From Chitinophagaceae bacterium (lineage in GTDB: Bacteria > Bacteroidota > Bacteroidia > Chitinophagales > Chitinophagaceae): DNA of 64,000 bases. This document shows positions 53,918 to 63,534 of this stretch, one piece after another; the first letter of the stretch is position 1; every line of letters begins with the position of its first letter. Position numbers and translations under genes: made by a program. The stretch spans positions 1 to 64,000 of the forward strand of contig JAIYAN010000021.1 of NCBI GenBank assembly GCA_027489035.1, written 5' to 3'. The notes under the pieces are model-generated. The model was given only the letters and a program-made list of their open reading frames with translations, ran no database searches and was not told where the DNA came from.

Positions 53918-56794
53918 ATGGCTACTAAAAAATCTACCCCAGTTATAAAAAACGCTTCTTATACATTTATTGAAGTAATTGGTGCACGTGAACATAATTT
54001 AAAAAACATCGATATAAGATTGCCCAAAAACAAATTGGTTGTTTTTACAGGGGTTAGTGGCAGTGGTAAATCATCGTTAGCATTCGACACCATTTACAAC
54101 GAAGGACAACGTCGATACATGGAAAGTTTTTCGGCCTACGCACGTCAGTTTGTTGGCGATATGGAACGTCCAGATGTAGATAAAATAACTGGCCTTTCTC
54201 CAGTAATTTCTATCGAGCAAAAAACAACCAACAAAAATCCCAGAAGTAGCGTTGGTACCATCACAGAAATATATGATTTCTTAAGATTGCTTTTTGCAAG
54301 AGCCAGCGATGCGTACAGTTTTAATACAGGCAAAAAGATGGTTAAGTTTAGTGAAGAAGAAATTGTACAATCGATATTTGAGAAATTCAATAATAAAAAA
54401 ATCAGCTTACTCGCTCCTTTAGTGAGAGGTAGGAAAGGTCATTACCGCGAACTCTTTGAAGACATTCGTAAAAAAGGTTTTCTAAAAGTTCGTGTTGATG
54501 GTGAAGTAATGGACCTGACACCCAAAATGCAAGTGGACAGATATAAAATTCACGATATTGAAGTAGTGGTGGATAGATTACAAGTTTCTGATGATATGAA
54601 ACTTAGATTGAGTCAGAGTGTTCAAAAAACACTTCAACTCGGTAAAGATCTTTTGTTTTTATTGGTTAATGATCAAAACACAGTTACGCAATATAGCAAG
54701 CAATTGATGTGTTTAGATACAGGCGTTTCTTATGAAGAGCCTTCGCCCAATGCATTTTCTTTCAACTCGCCTTATGGCGCTTGCCCTGTTTGTAAAGGAC
54801 TGGGAAATGTGTATCAAATCAACATGGAAGCCATCATTCCTGATGATACAAAAACAGTAAACGAAGGTGGAATCGTTCCAATTGGAGAAGCAAGAGATGT
54901 GACTTCTTTTAAGCAAGTACAACAATTGGCAAAAAAATACAAATTCAGTTTAGATAAGCCCATTCAATCATTACCAAAAAAAGCACTGAATTTACTGTTG
55001 TATGGAATGGAAGACATTCAAAATGAAGAAGATTTAAATGATGCGGCTAATTTCAGTGAGAAAACTTCATTCTATTATCCAGATGAATATGAAGGTGCGG
55101 TAAATATGATTAAGCGATGGTTTTCCTCTACAAATACTTCTGAAGCGGTTAGGGATTGGGCAGAAAAATTCATGATTTTAAAACCATGCGAAACCTGTGA
55201 AGGCACTAGACTTAAAAAAGAAAGTTTATGGTTTAAAGTTGATGGTAAAAATATTGCAGAACTGAGCGATATGGACTTAGATGTGTTAAGTGAATGGTTT
55301 GCTGATATCGAAAAAAGACTATCCAAAAAACAAAATGAAATTGCAAAAGATGTGCTTAAAGAAATTAGAGAACGTCTGCAATTTTTGTTGAATGTAGGAT
55401 TAACATATCTCACCTTAAACCGTCCGTCAAAAAGTTTAAGCGGTGGCGAATATCAAAGAATTCGTTTGGCAACCCAGATTGGTTCTCAGTTACAAGGAAT
55501 CACTTATGTTTTGGATGAACCTAGTATTGGTTTGCATCAACGCGATAATCAAAGATTAATAAATGCGCTTTGTAATTTAAGAGATATCGGCAATTCCGTT
55601 TTAGTGGTTGAACACGATAAAGACATTATGCTTGCTGCTGATTATTTGGTGGATATTGGACCGAAAGCAGGAATACATGGAGGTAAAATTGTAGCACAAG
55701 GAACACCTCAAGATGTGATTAACAGCAATTCTGATACAGCGCAGTATTTAAATGGAACAAAAAAAATTGCAGTCCCAATTGATAGAAGAAAAGGAAATGG
55801 AAATACAATCATAGTTAATGGCGCCAGTGGAAATAACTTAAAAAATATTTCGGTGTCTTTTCCTTTAGGTAAATTAATTTTCGTTACAGGTGTTAGTGGC
55901 AGTGGGAAATCAACGTTAATCAACGAAACACTTTATCCCATTTTAAATCAATATTGTTATAATTCAAAAACAGCGCCGCTGAAATATAAGTCAGTAAAGG
56001 GTTTGGAGCATATTGACAAAGTAATAGAAATAGATCAGAGTCCAATTGGAAGAACACCAAGAAGCAATCCTGCAACTTACTGTGGATTCTTTACGGATAT
56101 CAGAACATTATTTGCATCTGTACCCGAAGCAAAAATCAGGGGTTATCAAGCAGGTCGTTTTTCTTTTAATGTAAAAAGTGGCAGATGCGAAACCTGCGAA
56201 GGTGGTGGGATGCGTGTAATCGAAATGAATTTCTTACCTGATGTGATGGTGCATTGCGAAAAGTGTAATGGCAAAAGATATAATCGCGAAACCCTTGAAA
56301 TTCGTTACAAAGGAAAATCAATTAGTGATGTTTTAAACATGACTGTTGAAGAAGCGGTAGAATTTTTCTCCGCGGTTCCGTATATCTACCGAAAAGTAAA
56401 AGTATTACAAGATGTAGGACTAGGCTATATCACACTCGGACAAAGTGCGGTTACTTTAAGTGGTGGCGAAGCACAACGGGTGAAACTTGCTACCGAATTG
56501 GGCAAAAGAGATACGGGTAAAACGTTTTACATTTTAGATGAACCCAGCACTGGACTTCATTTTCAAGATATTGGATTGTTGATTGATGTTCTACAAAAAT
56601 TAGTAGACAGAGGCAATACCGTTTTGGTTATTGAGCACAATCTGGATATGATAAAAGTAGCCGACCACATCATCGATATTGGACCTGAAGGCGGCAATGG
56701 AGGCGGAAAAGTTTTGTATGAAGGCACCCCCGAAAAAATGGTTTCTGTAAAAGAAAGCATTACTGCAAAATATGTAAAAGCGGAATTGATGTAA
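53918..56794 (+). CDS. uvrA: Excinuclease ABC subunit A
   Basis: DNA damage sensor of nucleotide excision repair, 958 residues. It has two ABC ATPase modules: Walker A GVSGSGKSSLAF (about 45-56) and a second GVSGSGKSTLIN (about 655), with signature stretches SLSGGEYQRIRLATQIGSQL and TLSGGEAQRVKLATELG. Zinc-binding CxxC pairs are CPVCKG and CETCEG in the first half and CETCEGGG...CEKCNG in the second. It is convergent with the elaA-like gene, ten bases apart. Confidence 0.97.
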   Translation: MATKKSTPVIKNASYTFIEVIGAREHNLKNIDIRLPKNKLVVFTGVSGSGKSSLAFDTIYNEGQRRYMESFSAYARQFVGDMERPDVDKITGLSPVISIEQKTTNKNPRSSVGTITEIYDFLRLLFARASDAYSFNTGKKMVKFSEEEIVQSIFEKFNNKKISLLAPLVRGRKGHYRELFEDIRKKGFLKVRVDGEVMDLTPKMQVDRYKIHDIEVVVDRLQVSDDMKLRLSQSVQKTLQLGKDLLFLLVNDQNTVTQYSKQLMCLDTGVSYEEPSPNAFSFNSPYGACPVCKGLGNVYQINMEAIIPDDTKTVNEGGIVPIGEARDVTSFKQVQQLAKKYKFSLDKPIQSLPKKALNLLLYGMEDIQNEEDLNDAANFSEKTSFYYPDEYEGAVNMIKRWFSSTNTSEAVRDWAEKFMILKPCETCEGTRLKKESLWFKVDGKNIAELSDMDLDVLSEWFADIEKRLSKKQNEIAKDVLKEIRERLQFLLNVGLTYLTLNRPSKSLSGGEYQRIRLATQIGSQLQGITYVLDEPSIGLHQRDNQRLINALCNLRDIGNSVLVVEHDKDIMLAADYLVDIGPKAGIHGGKIVAQGTPQDVINSNSDTAQYLNGTKKIAVPIDRRKGNGNTIIVNGASGNNLKNISVSFPLGKLIFVTGVSGSGKSTLINETLYPILNQYCYNSKTAPLKYKSVKGLEHIDKVIEIDQSPIGRTPRSNPATYCGFFTDIRTLFASVPEAKIRGYQAGRFSFNVKSGRCETCEGGGMRVIEMNFLPDVMVHCEKCNGKRYNRETLEIRYKGKSISDVLNMTVEEAVEFFSAVPYIYRKVKVLQDVGLGYITLGQSAVTLSGGEAQRVKLATELGKRDTGKTFYILDEPSTGLHFQDIGLLIDVLQKLVDRGNTVLVIEHNLDMIKVADHIIDIGPEGGNGGGKVLYEGTPEKMVSVKESITAKYVKAELM

Positions 56795-56804
56795 GCTTTT
56801 TTGA

Positions 56805-57266
56805 TCAAGATTTTTCTTTATCAAATAGCATTTCAATGTGTGGAATACCATCTTCCATATATACTTCGCTAGTTTGTTCAAAACCCAAATTGCTATAAAA
56901 ATTCAGTAGGTACAATTGTGCGCCTATTTTTATTTTTTGCACACCATATTGTTTTAAAGTCTTTTCGATAGCTACTCTCATCAATTCAACTCCATAACCA
57001 TTTTTACGAAATGTAGGATTGGTAAGTACTCTACCGATACTGGCTTCTTCATAAGAAACACCTGGCGTTAGTATGCGCACATAAGCAACCAATACATCAT
57101 CTTGCCAACCGCACAAATGCCAAGCATCTATGTCTTTATTGTCGGTATCTAAATAGACACAATTTTGTTCCACCACAAATACCTCACTTCTAAGCGAAAG
57201 AATGGTATATAATTCTTGTGTAGTTAATGAATTAAAATGTTTGTATGTCCAGTTTAATGAATGCAT
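56805..57266 (-). CDS. ElaA-like GNAT acetyltransferase
   Basis: This 153-residue protein has the ElaA family start (LTTQELYTILSLRSEVFVVEQNCVYLDTDNKD), then WHLCGW, VRILTPGVSYEEASIGRVLTNPTFRKNGYG and a C-terminal ANF-type segment (KIGAQLYLLNFYSNLGF). The substrate is unknown. It is the third gene of an aspS-rarA-elaA operon. Confidence 0.9.
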   Translation of the reverse strand: MHSLNWTYKHFNSLTTQELYTILSLRSEVFVVEQNCVYLDTDNKDIDAWHLCGWQDDVLVAYVRILTPGVSYEEASIGRVLTNPTFRKNGYGVELMRVAIEKTLKQYGVQKIKIGAQLYLLNFYSNLGFEQTSEVYMEDGIPHIEMLFDKEKS

Positions 57267-57275
57267 AAATTTTAT

Positions 57276-58535
57276 TTAATAGCCATAAATTTTTTTCCAA
57301 CGTGATTTTAAAAATTGGCGAATTTCTTCTTCTCTGGCATTTTTTTGTGGCGAATAAAATCTTGTTCCGGAAATGGCTTCAGGTAAAAATTCGTGAAGCA
57401 CAAAATTGTTTTCAAATTGATGTGCATATTGATAGTCTTTCCCATAATCCATTTGCTTCATCATTTTGGTTGGGGCATTTCTAAGATGAAGGGGCACAGG
57501 CAAATCGCCCGTTTTTCGCACCATTGCTAAAGCCTCGTTTATTGCCAAATACGAAGCATTACTTTTTACAGATGTGGCTAAATATACCGCGCATTGAGAA
57601 AGTATAATTCTGCTTTCTGGATAACCAATAACATTCACTGATTGAAAGGTAGTATTGGCCAATAATAAAGCATTGGGGTTTGCGTTTCCAATATCTTCAC
57701 TCGCAAATATCATCATTCTTCTGGCTATAAATTTCACATCTTCTCCACCCTCAATCATACGCGCCAACCAATACACCGCTGCATTTGGATCACTGCCGCG
57801 CATACTTTTTATAAATGCCGAAATGATATCGTAATGTTGCTCCCCTTTTTTATCGTACAACGCAATTTTTTGTTGCGCAATTTCCATCACCAACTCATCA
57901 GTAATTACACCATTCAAACCCACTTGATCACAAACCAATTCAAATAAGTTCAAAAGTTTTCTTGCATCTCCACCAGATAATCGAATCAATGATTCCGTTT
58001 CTTTTAAAACTATTTTCTTTGAAGAAAGTGTTTCATCTTTTTGTAGTGCAATGTTCAATAATGCATTCAAATCCTTTTCAGACAAGGCTTTCAATACATA
58101 CACCTGACTTCTGCTCAACAACGCACTATTCACCTCGAATGAAGGGTTTTCGGTCGTGGCACCAATTAAAGTGATGATGCCTTTTTCTACAGCACCCAAC
58201 AAAGCATCTTGCTGTCCTTTATTGAATCGATGAATTTCATCTATAAATAAAATAGCACCATTCTTTGTTTTGGCAATGTCTATGATTTCTCGAATATCTT
58301 TTACTCCAGCAGAAATGGCACTTAACGTAAAAAATGGCTGTTGTAAAGTATTGGCAATTATTCCTGCGATAGTTGTTTTCCCAACGCCTGGAGGACCCCA
58401 TAAAATGATAGAGGGGATTTTACCATTTTCAATTGCAGACCTTAAAATACTTCCTTTACCCGTGAGGTGTTCTTGCCCAACCAAATCGTCTAGATTTTGA
58501 GGGCGAAGTCTTTCAGCTAAAGGTGGACGATGCAT
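57276..58535 (-). CDS. rarA: Replication-associated recombination protein A
   Basis: AAA+ ATPase related to clamp loaders, acting at stalled replication forks; 419 residues. Conserved: LAERLRPQNLDDLVGQEHL, Walker A WGPPGVGKTTIA (about 46-57), Walker B LFIDEIHRFNKGQQD, sensor 1 IGATTENPSFEVN, and the C-terminal tetramerisation part (GEDVKFIARRMMIFASEDIGNANP). It starts nine bases after aspS. Confidence 0.94.
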   Translation of the reverse strand: MHRPPLAERLRPQNLDDLVGQEHLTGKGSILRSAIENGKIPSIILWGPPGVGKTTIAGIIANTLQQPFFTLSAISAGVKDIREIIDIAKTKNGAILFIDEIHRFNKGQQDALLGAVEKGIITLIGATTENPSFEVNSALLSRSQVYVLKALSEKDLNALLNIALQKDETLSSKKIVLKETESLIRLSGGDARKLLNLFELVCDQVGLNGVITDELVMEIAQQKIALYDKKGEQHYDIISAFIKSMRGSDPNAAVYWLARMIEGGEDVKFIARRMMIFASEDIGNANPNALLLANTTFQSVNVIGYPESRIILSQCAVYLATSVKSNASYLAINEALAMVRKTGDLPVPLHLRNAPTKMMKQMDYGKDYQYAHQFENNFVLHEFLPEAISGTRFYSPQKNAREEEIRQFLKSRWKKIYGY

Positions 58536-58544
58536 GACTTTTAA

Positions 58545-60374
58545 TTAATCTTTTAAATCAAGCTTAATTTGAAGCTCATCAAATTGTTTATCATCAATCG
58601 TTGATGGTGCATCAATCATTACATCTCTGCCGCTGTTATTTTTAGGAAACGCAATAAAATCTCTAATGCTTTCACTACCACCTAAAATAGAGCAAAGTCT
58701 GTCAAAACCAAATGCAATACCACCATGAGGCGGAGCACCATATTCAAAAGCGCCTAATAAAAATCCAAATTTATGTTGCTGCTCATGTTCATCCATACCT
58801 AACGCTGCAAACATTTTTTGTTGCAATTCTTTTTGAAAAATCCGAATACTACCTCCACCAATTTCATTTCCGTTTAACACCATATCATAAGCATTGGCTT
58901 TGATATTGGCATATGGATGTTTCAAATATTCTGATGGATTATCGATTACCGGATTGTTGTTAATCATGGTATCAATATCAGAAGGCTTTGGCGATGTAAA
59001 TGGATGATGGCGAGCTACCCAACGATTGTCGTCTTCTGCATATTCAAACAATGGGAAATCAAGCACCCACAATAATTTAAATACTTCTGGGTTACGCTTT
59101 CCCAATTGTTGTGCCAAATGCAAACGCAATTCACTAGCCGCTTTTCGCGTTCTTTCTTCAGCACCTGCAACTATAAAAATCATGTCGCCCACCTGAGCTT
59201 TTGTGGCTTCGGCAATGGCTTTTAATTTCTCTTCCGAATAAAACTTATCTACGCTGCTTTTAAATGTTCCATCAAGATTACATTTGATGTACACCAAACC
59301 TTTCATGCCAATCTGAGGACGTTTAACCCATTCCGTTAGTTCATCGGTTTGCTTGCGTGTATATTCACTACATCCAGGAGCTGCTAAAGCAATAACTGTT
59401 TCTGACTCATCAAAAACTTTAAAATCAACTCCACTGATTAATGAAGAAATATCTGTTTTTGTTGGAAAAGTATGTGACGGAAATTTAAGGTTACACAATT
59501 TCATATCGAAACGAATGTCTGGCTTATCATTTCCAAAATTCCACATCGCTTCTTCCCAAGTCATTCTTTCTACCGCATATGTATAGTCTATGTTTTTTAC
59601 ATCTTTAAAAATTCTTTTGATTAAATTTTCAAACATATTTAAAATGTCTTCTTGCTCTACAAACGACATTTCGCAATCTATCTGTGTAAATTCTGGCTGA
59701 CGATCTGCACGTAAATCTTCATCTCTAAAACATTTTACAATTTGATAGTAGCGGTCATAACCACTCACCATCAACAATTGTTTGAAGGTTTGTGGCGATT
59801 GAGGAAGTGCATAAAATTGCCCAGCATTCATTCTGCTTGGCACCACAAAATCACGCGCTCCTTCTGGTGTTGATTTGATTAAAAAAGGCGTTTCAATATC
59901 CATGAATTGTTGCTCATGTAAAAAATTACGTGTGCTTCTGCCAACTGCATATCTAAGTTCTAGATTCTTTTTTACGGCTTGTCTTCTTAAATCTAAAAAA
60001 CGGTATTTCATTCTAAGTTCATCTCCACCATCGGTATCATCTTGAATGGTAAATGGCGGTGTTACTGACTTATTAAGAATGGTAAAATCCGAAACAGTAA
60101 TTTCAATTTCTCCTGTAGACATATTTGGATTCTTGCTGCTTCTTTCATTCACTACGCCTGAAACTTGAAGCACATACTCTCTACCCAATGGATGGGCTTC
60201 TAATTTTTCATTTAAAGATTCAGAAAACAACAATTGTGTAACTCCATATCTATCTCTTAAATCTACAAAAGTAATGCTGCCAAATTTGCGAATGGTTTGT
60301 ACCCAACCCGCTAAGGATATATTTTTGTTTACATCTTTAATGTTTAATTCTCCACAGGTATGCGTTCTGAACAT
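58545..60374 (-). CDS. aspS: Aspartyl-tRNA synthetase
   Basis: Class II synthetase, 609 residues from ATG at 60374 ([11 protein letters not shown]). An earlier ATG at 60413 is in frame but lies inside a TATATTTG promoter box, so it is not used. The OB-fold anticodon domain (about 1-110) is followed by motif 2 ([25 protein letters not shown]), the bacterial insertion domain (about 280-420) and motif 3 (GIAFGFDRL). It is the first gene of an operon with rarA and the elaA-like gene, with nine-base gaps. Confidence 0.96.
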   Translation of the reverse strand: MFRTHTCGELNIKDVNKNISLAGWVQTIRKFGSITFVDLRDRYGVTQLLFSESLNEKLEAHPLGREYVLQVSGVVNERSSKNPNMSTGEIEITVSDFTILNKSVTPPFTIQDDTDGGDELRMKYRFLDLRRQAVKKNLELRYAVGRSTRNFLHEQQFMDIETPFLIKSTPEGARDFVVPSRMNAGQFYALPQSPQTFKQLLMVSGYDRYYQIVKCFRDEDLRADRQPEFTQIDCEMSFVEQEDILNMFENLIKRIFKDVKNIDYTYAVERMTWEEAMWNFGNDKPDIRFDMKLCNLKFPSHTFPTKTDISSLISGVDFKVFDESETVIALAAPGCSEYTRKQTDELTEWVKRPQIGMKGLVYIKCNLDGTFKSSVDKFYSEEKLKAIAEATKAQVGDMIFIVAGAEERTRKAASELRLHLAQQLGKRNPEVFKLLWVLDFPLFEYAEDDNRWVARHHPFTSPKPSDIDTMINNNPVIDNPSEYLKHPYANIKANAYDMVLNGNEIGGGSIRIFQKELQQKMFAALGMDEHEQQHKFGFLLGAFEYGAPPHGGIAFGFDRLCSILGGSESIRDFIAFPKNNSGRDVMIDAPSTIDDKQFDELQIKLDLKD

Positions 60375-60410
60375 ATTTTTTAATTTGAATGGTAATTTTA
60401 AAATTGTATG

Positions 60411-60418
60411 CAAATATA
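60411..60418 (-). promoter_or_regulatory. -7 box TATATTTG before aspS
   Basis: The minus strand TATATTTG lies about 36 bases before the ATG at 60374 and overlaps the alternative ATG at 60413. This decides the aspS start in favour of 60374. No clear -33 element was found. Confidence 0.45.
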
Positions 60419-60448
60419 AGTCAAAGTAAAGGCTTGATTTTTGCCATT

Positions 60449-60847
60449 TTACATAGTTTCTAATTCATCTTTATATCTGGGTTTCCAAATTATATAATAA
60501 AAGGCCAATAAAAGTATGCCTAATATAAACGGAATTAAAGCCAAATGCTTGTAGGTAAAAATACCAAACAACACATGCCTATCAAAAGAAAAAAAATCAG
60601 AAATCATCCAATAACTATTTGCTGTAATCCAAAATATAATCGCAAGATTATGGCATAATTCACTCACAAAACCACGATTTTGCCAAGCAATTACAATTGA
60701 AATAAATAATGTTGGCAAAATCATTGCAATGCCTAAAGGTTTCCAAATCAAACACCAGGATAAATCTTTAAACAACCAAAATACGATATGCAAATTTTCC
60801 ATTTTTCTATATTTCAATGGAATATTGTATGATTGTTCGTTTTTCAT
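60449..60847 (-). CDS. Hypothetical membrane protein
   Basis: This 132-residue protein has four likely helices (about 20-35, 38-55, 66-84 and 98-118). Tryptophans cluster near the first segment ([15 protein letters not shown]). I do not recognise the family. It lies between the mdh terminator and aspS on the same strand, so it probably has its own promoter. An ATG at residue 16 ([13 protein letters not shown]) is an alternative start. Confidence 0.6.
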   Translation of the reverse strand: MKNEQSYNIPLKYRKMENLHIVFWLFKDLSWCLIWKPLGIAMILPTLFISIVIAWQNRGFVSELCHNLAIIFWITANSYWMISDFFSFDRHVLFGIFTYKHLALIPFILGILLLAFYYIIWKPRYKDELETM

Positions 60848-60881
60848 TTTGAATTAATGATTTACTCACGAAATTAATAGA

Positions 60882-60919
60882 ATAAAATAAAAAACCGCCT
60901 CCTTGTTTGGAGACGGTTT
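60882..60919 (-). terminator. Rho-independent terminator after mdh
   Basis: On the minus strand AAACCGTCTCC and GGAGGCGGTTT (one wobble) pair around AAACAA and are followed by a T-rich run, 21 bases after the mdh stop. Confidence 0.85.
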
Positions 60920-60940
60920 GGATATTTTTATTTTTTGAAA

Positions 60941-61876
60941 TTATATAGAAAGTGTTGCTAAAACACTGTTCATACTTTTAACCGCTTCTGCGCTTTTGTG
61001 CATTGCTGCCATTTCTGTTTCATTTAATTTGTAATCAACTATAGATTCCCAACCATTTCTTCCGATGATTACAGGAACACCTAAGCAGATGTCGCTTAAA
61101 CCATATTCCCCATCTAACGCAACGCAACATGGCATCATTTTCTTCTCATCACGGATAATCGCTTCTACTAAAGTTGCCCCAGCAGATCCTGGAGCATACC
61201 ATGCTGAAGTACCCAATAATCCAGTTAATGTAGCACCGCCAACCATTGTATCTGCAGCTACTTTTGCTAAAGTTGCTTCATCTAAATAATTTGAAACCGG
61301 AGTGCCACAATAAGTAGCCAAACGCGTTAAAGGAATCATTGTAGTATCTCCATGTCCGCCTACAACTGTTGCTTGTAAATCGTTGGGTGAACAATGCATC
61401 GCTTGACTCAAATAAAAACGGAATCGAGCACTATCCAAAATACCGCCCATTCCAATAATTCTATTTTTTGGAATACCGCTAGATTTTAATGCTAAATAGG
61501 TCATGGTATCCATTGGATTACTGATTACCACAATAATAACTTCTGGAGAATATTTCAACAAATTTTCAGTAACTGATTTCACAATCCCTGCGTTGATGCC
61601 AATTAACTCTTCACGTGTCATTCCTGGTTTACGAGGAATACCTGAAGTGATTACAGCAACTGTACTTCCGGCAGTTTTTGAATAGTCATTTGTGCTACCC
61701 GTGATTTTTGTATCAAAACCTTCTAATTGTGCGGTTTGCATCAAATCCATTGCTTTTCCTTCTGCAACGCCTTCTTTGATGTCGAGGATTACTAACTCGT
61801 CGCATAATTCACGACGTGCAATGTTATCGGCACAAGTAGCTCCTACAGCTCCAGCACCTACTACAGTTACTTTCAT
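60941..61876 (-). CDS. mdh: Malate dehydrogenase
   Basis: NAD-dependent TCA-cycle enzyme of the LDH/MDH superfamily, 311 residues. The Rossmann loop is VVGAGAVGATCADNIA (about 4-19). ITSGIPRKPGMTREEL (about 78-93) carries the substrate-binding arginines, VVISNPMDTMTYLA follows, and VVGGHGDTTMIPL (about 174) carries the catalytic histidine. TAACTTTG lies 37 bases upstream of the ATG and a strong terminator follows the stop, so it can be a single-gene unit. Confidence 0.95.
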   Translation of the reverse strand: MKVTVVGAGAVGATCADNIARRELCDELVILDIKEGVAEGKAMDLMQTAQLEGFDTKITGSTNDYSKTAGSTVAVITSGIPRKPGMTREELIGINAGIVKSVTENLLKYSPEVIIVVISNPMDTMTYLALKSSGIPKNRIIGMGGILDSARFRFYLSQAMHCSPNDLQATVVGGHGDTTMIPLTRLATYCGTPVSNYLDEATLAKVAADTMVGGATLTGLLGTSAWYAPGSAGATLVEAIIRDEKKMMPCCVALDGEYGLSDICLGVPVIIGRNGWESIVDYKLNETEMAAMHKSAEAVKSMNSVLATLSI

Positions 61877-61912
61877 AATTTATATTTTTTTGGTTGGGAT
61901 GAAATTTCGGGG

Positions 61913-61920
61913 CAAAGTTA
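61913..61920 (-). promoter_or_regulatory. -7 box TAACTTTG before mdh
   Basis: The minus strand TAACTTTG lies 36 bases before the ATG at 61876. No clear -33 element was found. Confidence 0.4.
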
Positions 61921-61982
61921 ATCTTAATGATATTTAATCTATGATGTTAAAGAAAATATCTTAAAATTATTTTTACGCTTTT

Positions 61983-62534
61983 TTAATAATTGATTAAGTC
62001 TTTGATGGCAACCTCACTTGAATAACTTTTTAAAAACTTCCCTTTTTCATCGTACAAATAAGCAGATGGAAATTGACGAATGTCAAATAAGCTCACAAAT
62101 GCATACTTTGGATCTCTACCCATTGTAATAAATGGAACATCATACATTTTATTGTCGTAGTAAAAGGTTTTAATTCTTTGGAAATCAACAGACGACATCA
62201 TTACTATTTGGGTGTTTTTGAACATTGAAATGCTATCCATCATTTTTCTTGCAAATTGAACGCAATGCCCACAATCAGGACCATAATAAATAAAAATGGT
62301 TTTTTTAGTCTTGTCCAAATTAGCATCTGTAAAAGCAGTACTGTCTACAACATTATCCAAAACAAAGGTTGGAATTGTAGCAATTTTTTTATCTACCTGA
62401 GGTACTGCAGGCACAACTGCTTTTTTTACAACTGTGGTTGATTTTTTAGGTGTGGCTTTTTTGACTACTTTTTTTTGTGCAAAAACAGCAGTTCCAATAG
62501 AAAGCAAAAGCATAATTACAATTGACTTTTTCAT
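61983..62534 (-). CDS. Thioredoxin-like secreted protein
   Basis: This 183-residue protein has a signal peptide (ends VFAQ, about residue 20) and a lysine/valine-rich linker (about 21-50). The thioredoxin-like domain has YYGPDCGHCVQFARKM (CGHC near residues 95-98) and RQFPSAYLYDEKGK with the cis-proline. It is probably a periplasmic disulfide enzyme. It lies 106 bases upstream of mdh. Confidence 0.84.
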   Translation of the reverse strand: MKKSIVIMLLLSIGTAVFAQKKVVKKATPKKSTTVVKKAVVPAVPQVDKKIATIPTFVLDNVVDSTAFTDANLDKTKKTIFIYYGPDCGHCVQFARKMMDSISMFKNTQIVMMSSVDFQRIKTFYYDNKMYDVPFITMGRDPKYAFVSLFDIRQFPSAYLYDEKGKFLKSYSSEVAIKDLINY

Positions 62535-62701
62535 GTTTTGATCTTTTTTAGTTTTAAAACCTAGATTTTAGGGTTATTAATAAAAAATAATTTTTTGTTG
62601 ACGAGGTATAAAATTGGTGCGAATTTACTGCAAAACAAAAAAAACCAAAAGATTAATTTGTTAGCCAATTTATAATTTTTCCATTTTTTGAATAGTATTG
62701 T

Positions 62702-62709
62702 TACTTTTG
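62702..62709 (+). promoter_or_regulatory. -7 box TACTTTTG before efp
   Basis: TACTTTTG lies 31 bases before the efp ATG at 62741. A TTTG is present at 62687 but at the wrong spacing. Confidence 0.4.
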
Positions 62710-62740
62710 TGGAAATTAAAAATTACAATAAAATAATTTT

Positions 62741-63304
62741 ATGGCAACAACAGCAGACATGCGCTCAGGGTTAATTTTAAAAATTGACAACAATTTATAC
62801 ACGGTGATTGAGTTTGGTCAGAACAAAACTGCTCGTGCAGCAGCGAAAGTTTGGGCTAAATTAAAAGGTGTAGATAATGCAAGAACAATTGAAGTAACAT
62901 GGAATAGTGGTGAAACAATTTTCCCAGTTCGTGTAGAGAAAAAAGCATATCAATATTTATACAAAGATGATACAGGATATAGTTTCATGGACGGCGAAAC
63001 TTTTGAACAAGTAACTGTACCTGAATCTATGATTGATGCACCAGGTTTTTTAAAAGACGGCCAAGAAGTATCTATTTTAATCAATGGTGAAACTGATTTA
63101 CCAATGGGTGTTGAATTGCCAGACAAAATAGTTTTGTTGGTAACTTATAGCGAACCAGGAATGAAAGGAGATACGGCTACAAGAACATTGAAGCCTGCTA
63201 CGGTAGAAACAGGGGCAACCGTAAACGTTCCATTATTTGTAAATGAAGGAGAATTGATTCGCATCAACACCAAAACTGGAGAGTACGTTGAGCGTGTGAA
63301 ATAA
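62741..63304 (+). CDS. efp: Elongation factor P, Arg32 type
   Basis: Helps ribosomes stalled at polyproline stretches. It has 187 residues and three beta-barrel domains, ending in the family signature (ATVETGATVNVPLFVNEGELIRINTKTGEY). The loop that normally carries the modified lysine (KPGKG, Lys34 in E. coli) reads QNKTARAAAKVWAKL, with Arg32 at the position that is rhamnosylated in the Pseudomonas-type KSGRNAA loop. The modification state here is unknown. It is followed by a terminator, then accB, an order common in bacteria. Confidence 0.94.
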   Translation: MATTADMRSGLILKIDNNLYTVIEFGQNKTARAAAKVWAKLKGVDNARTIEVTWNSGETIFPVRVEKKAYQYLYKDDTGYSFMDGETFEQVTVPESMIDAPGFLKDGQEVSILINGETDLPMGVELPDKIVLLVTYSEPGMKGDTATRTLKPATVETGATVNVPLFVNEGELIRINTKTGEYVERVK

Positions 63305-63324
63305 TATATACAATACATTACTAT

Positions 63325-63357
63325 AAAAAGACCAGATACACATCTCTGGTCTTTTTT
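63325..63357 (+). terminator. Rho-independent terminator after efp
   Basis: AAAAAGACCAGA pairs with TCTGGTCTTTTT and ends in a T-run, 20 bases after the stop codon. Confidence 0.85.
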
Positions 63358-63457
63358 ATTTTTCCCCATTTTTTAGCGTTTTTTAGCACTTTCGACTTGA
63401 TTTTGATTCGTTTTCCCCAATTTTTAGTGCTTTTTAAGCAAAAATGATAATTTTAAA

Positions 63458-63491
63458 TTTGTGCGGTTTATGCAACTTATCATTATCTTCG
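63458..63491 (+). promoter_or_regulatory. Promoter candidate for accB
   Basis: TTTG at 63458-63461 is followed after 22 bases by TATCTTCG (63484-63491). The predicted leader is about 40 bases. The TTTG is also part of a TAAATTTG box (63454-63461), which is an alternative. Confidence 0.45.
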
Positions 63492-63534
63492 CCACTCAAT
63501 TTGATAACAATTAATTCATTTTCAAACTAATCAC

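Noticed and set aside
60375-60413. Upstream ATG start for aspS
   Set aside because: It lies inside a TATATTTG box and would add 13 residues before the conserved [10 protein letters not shown] start.
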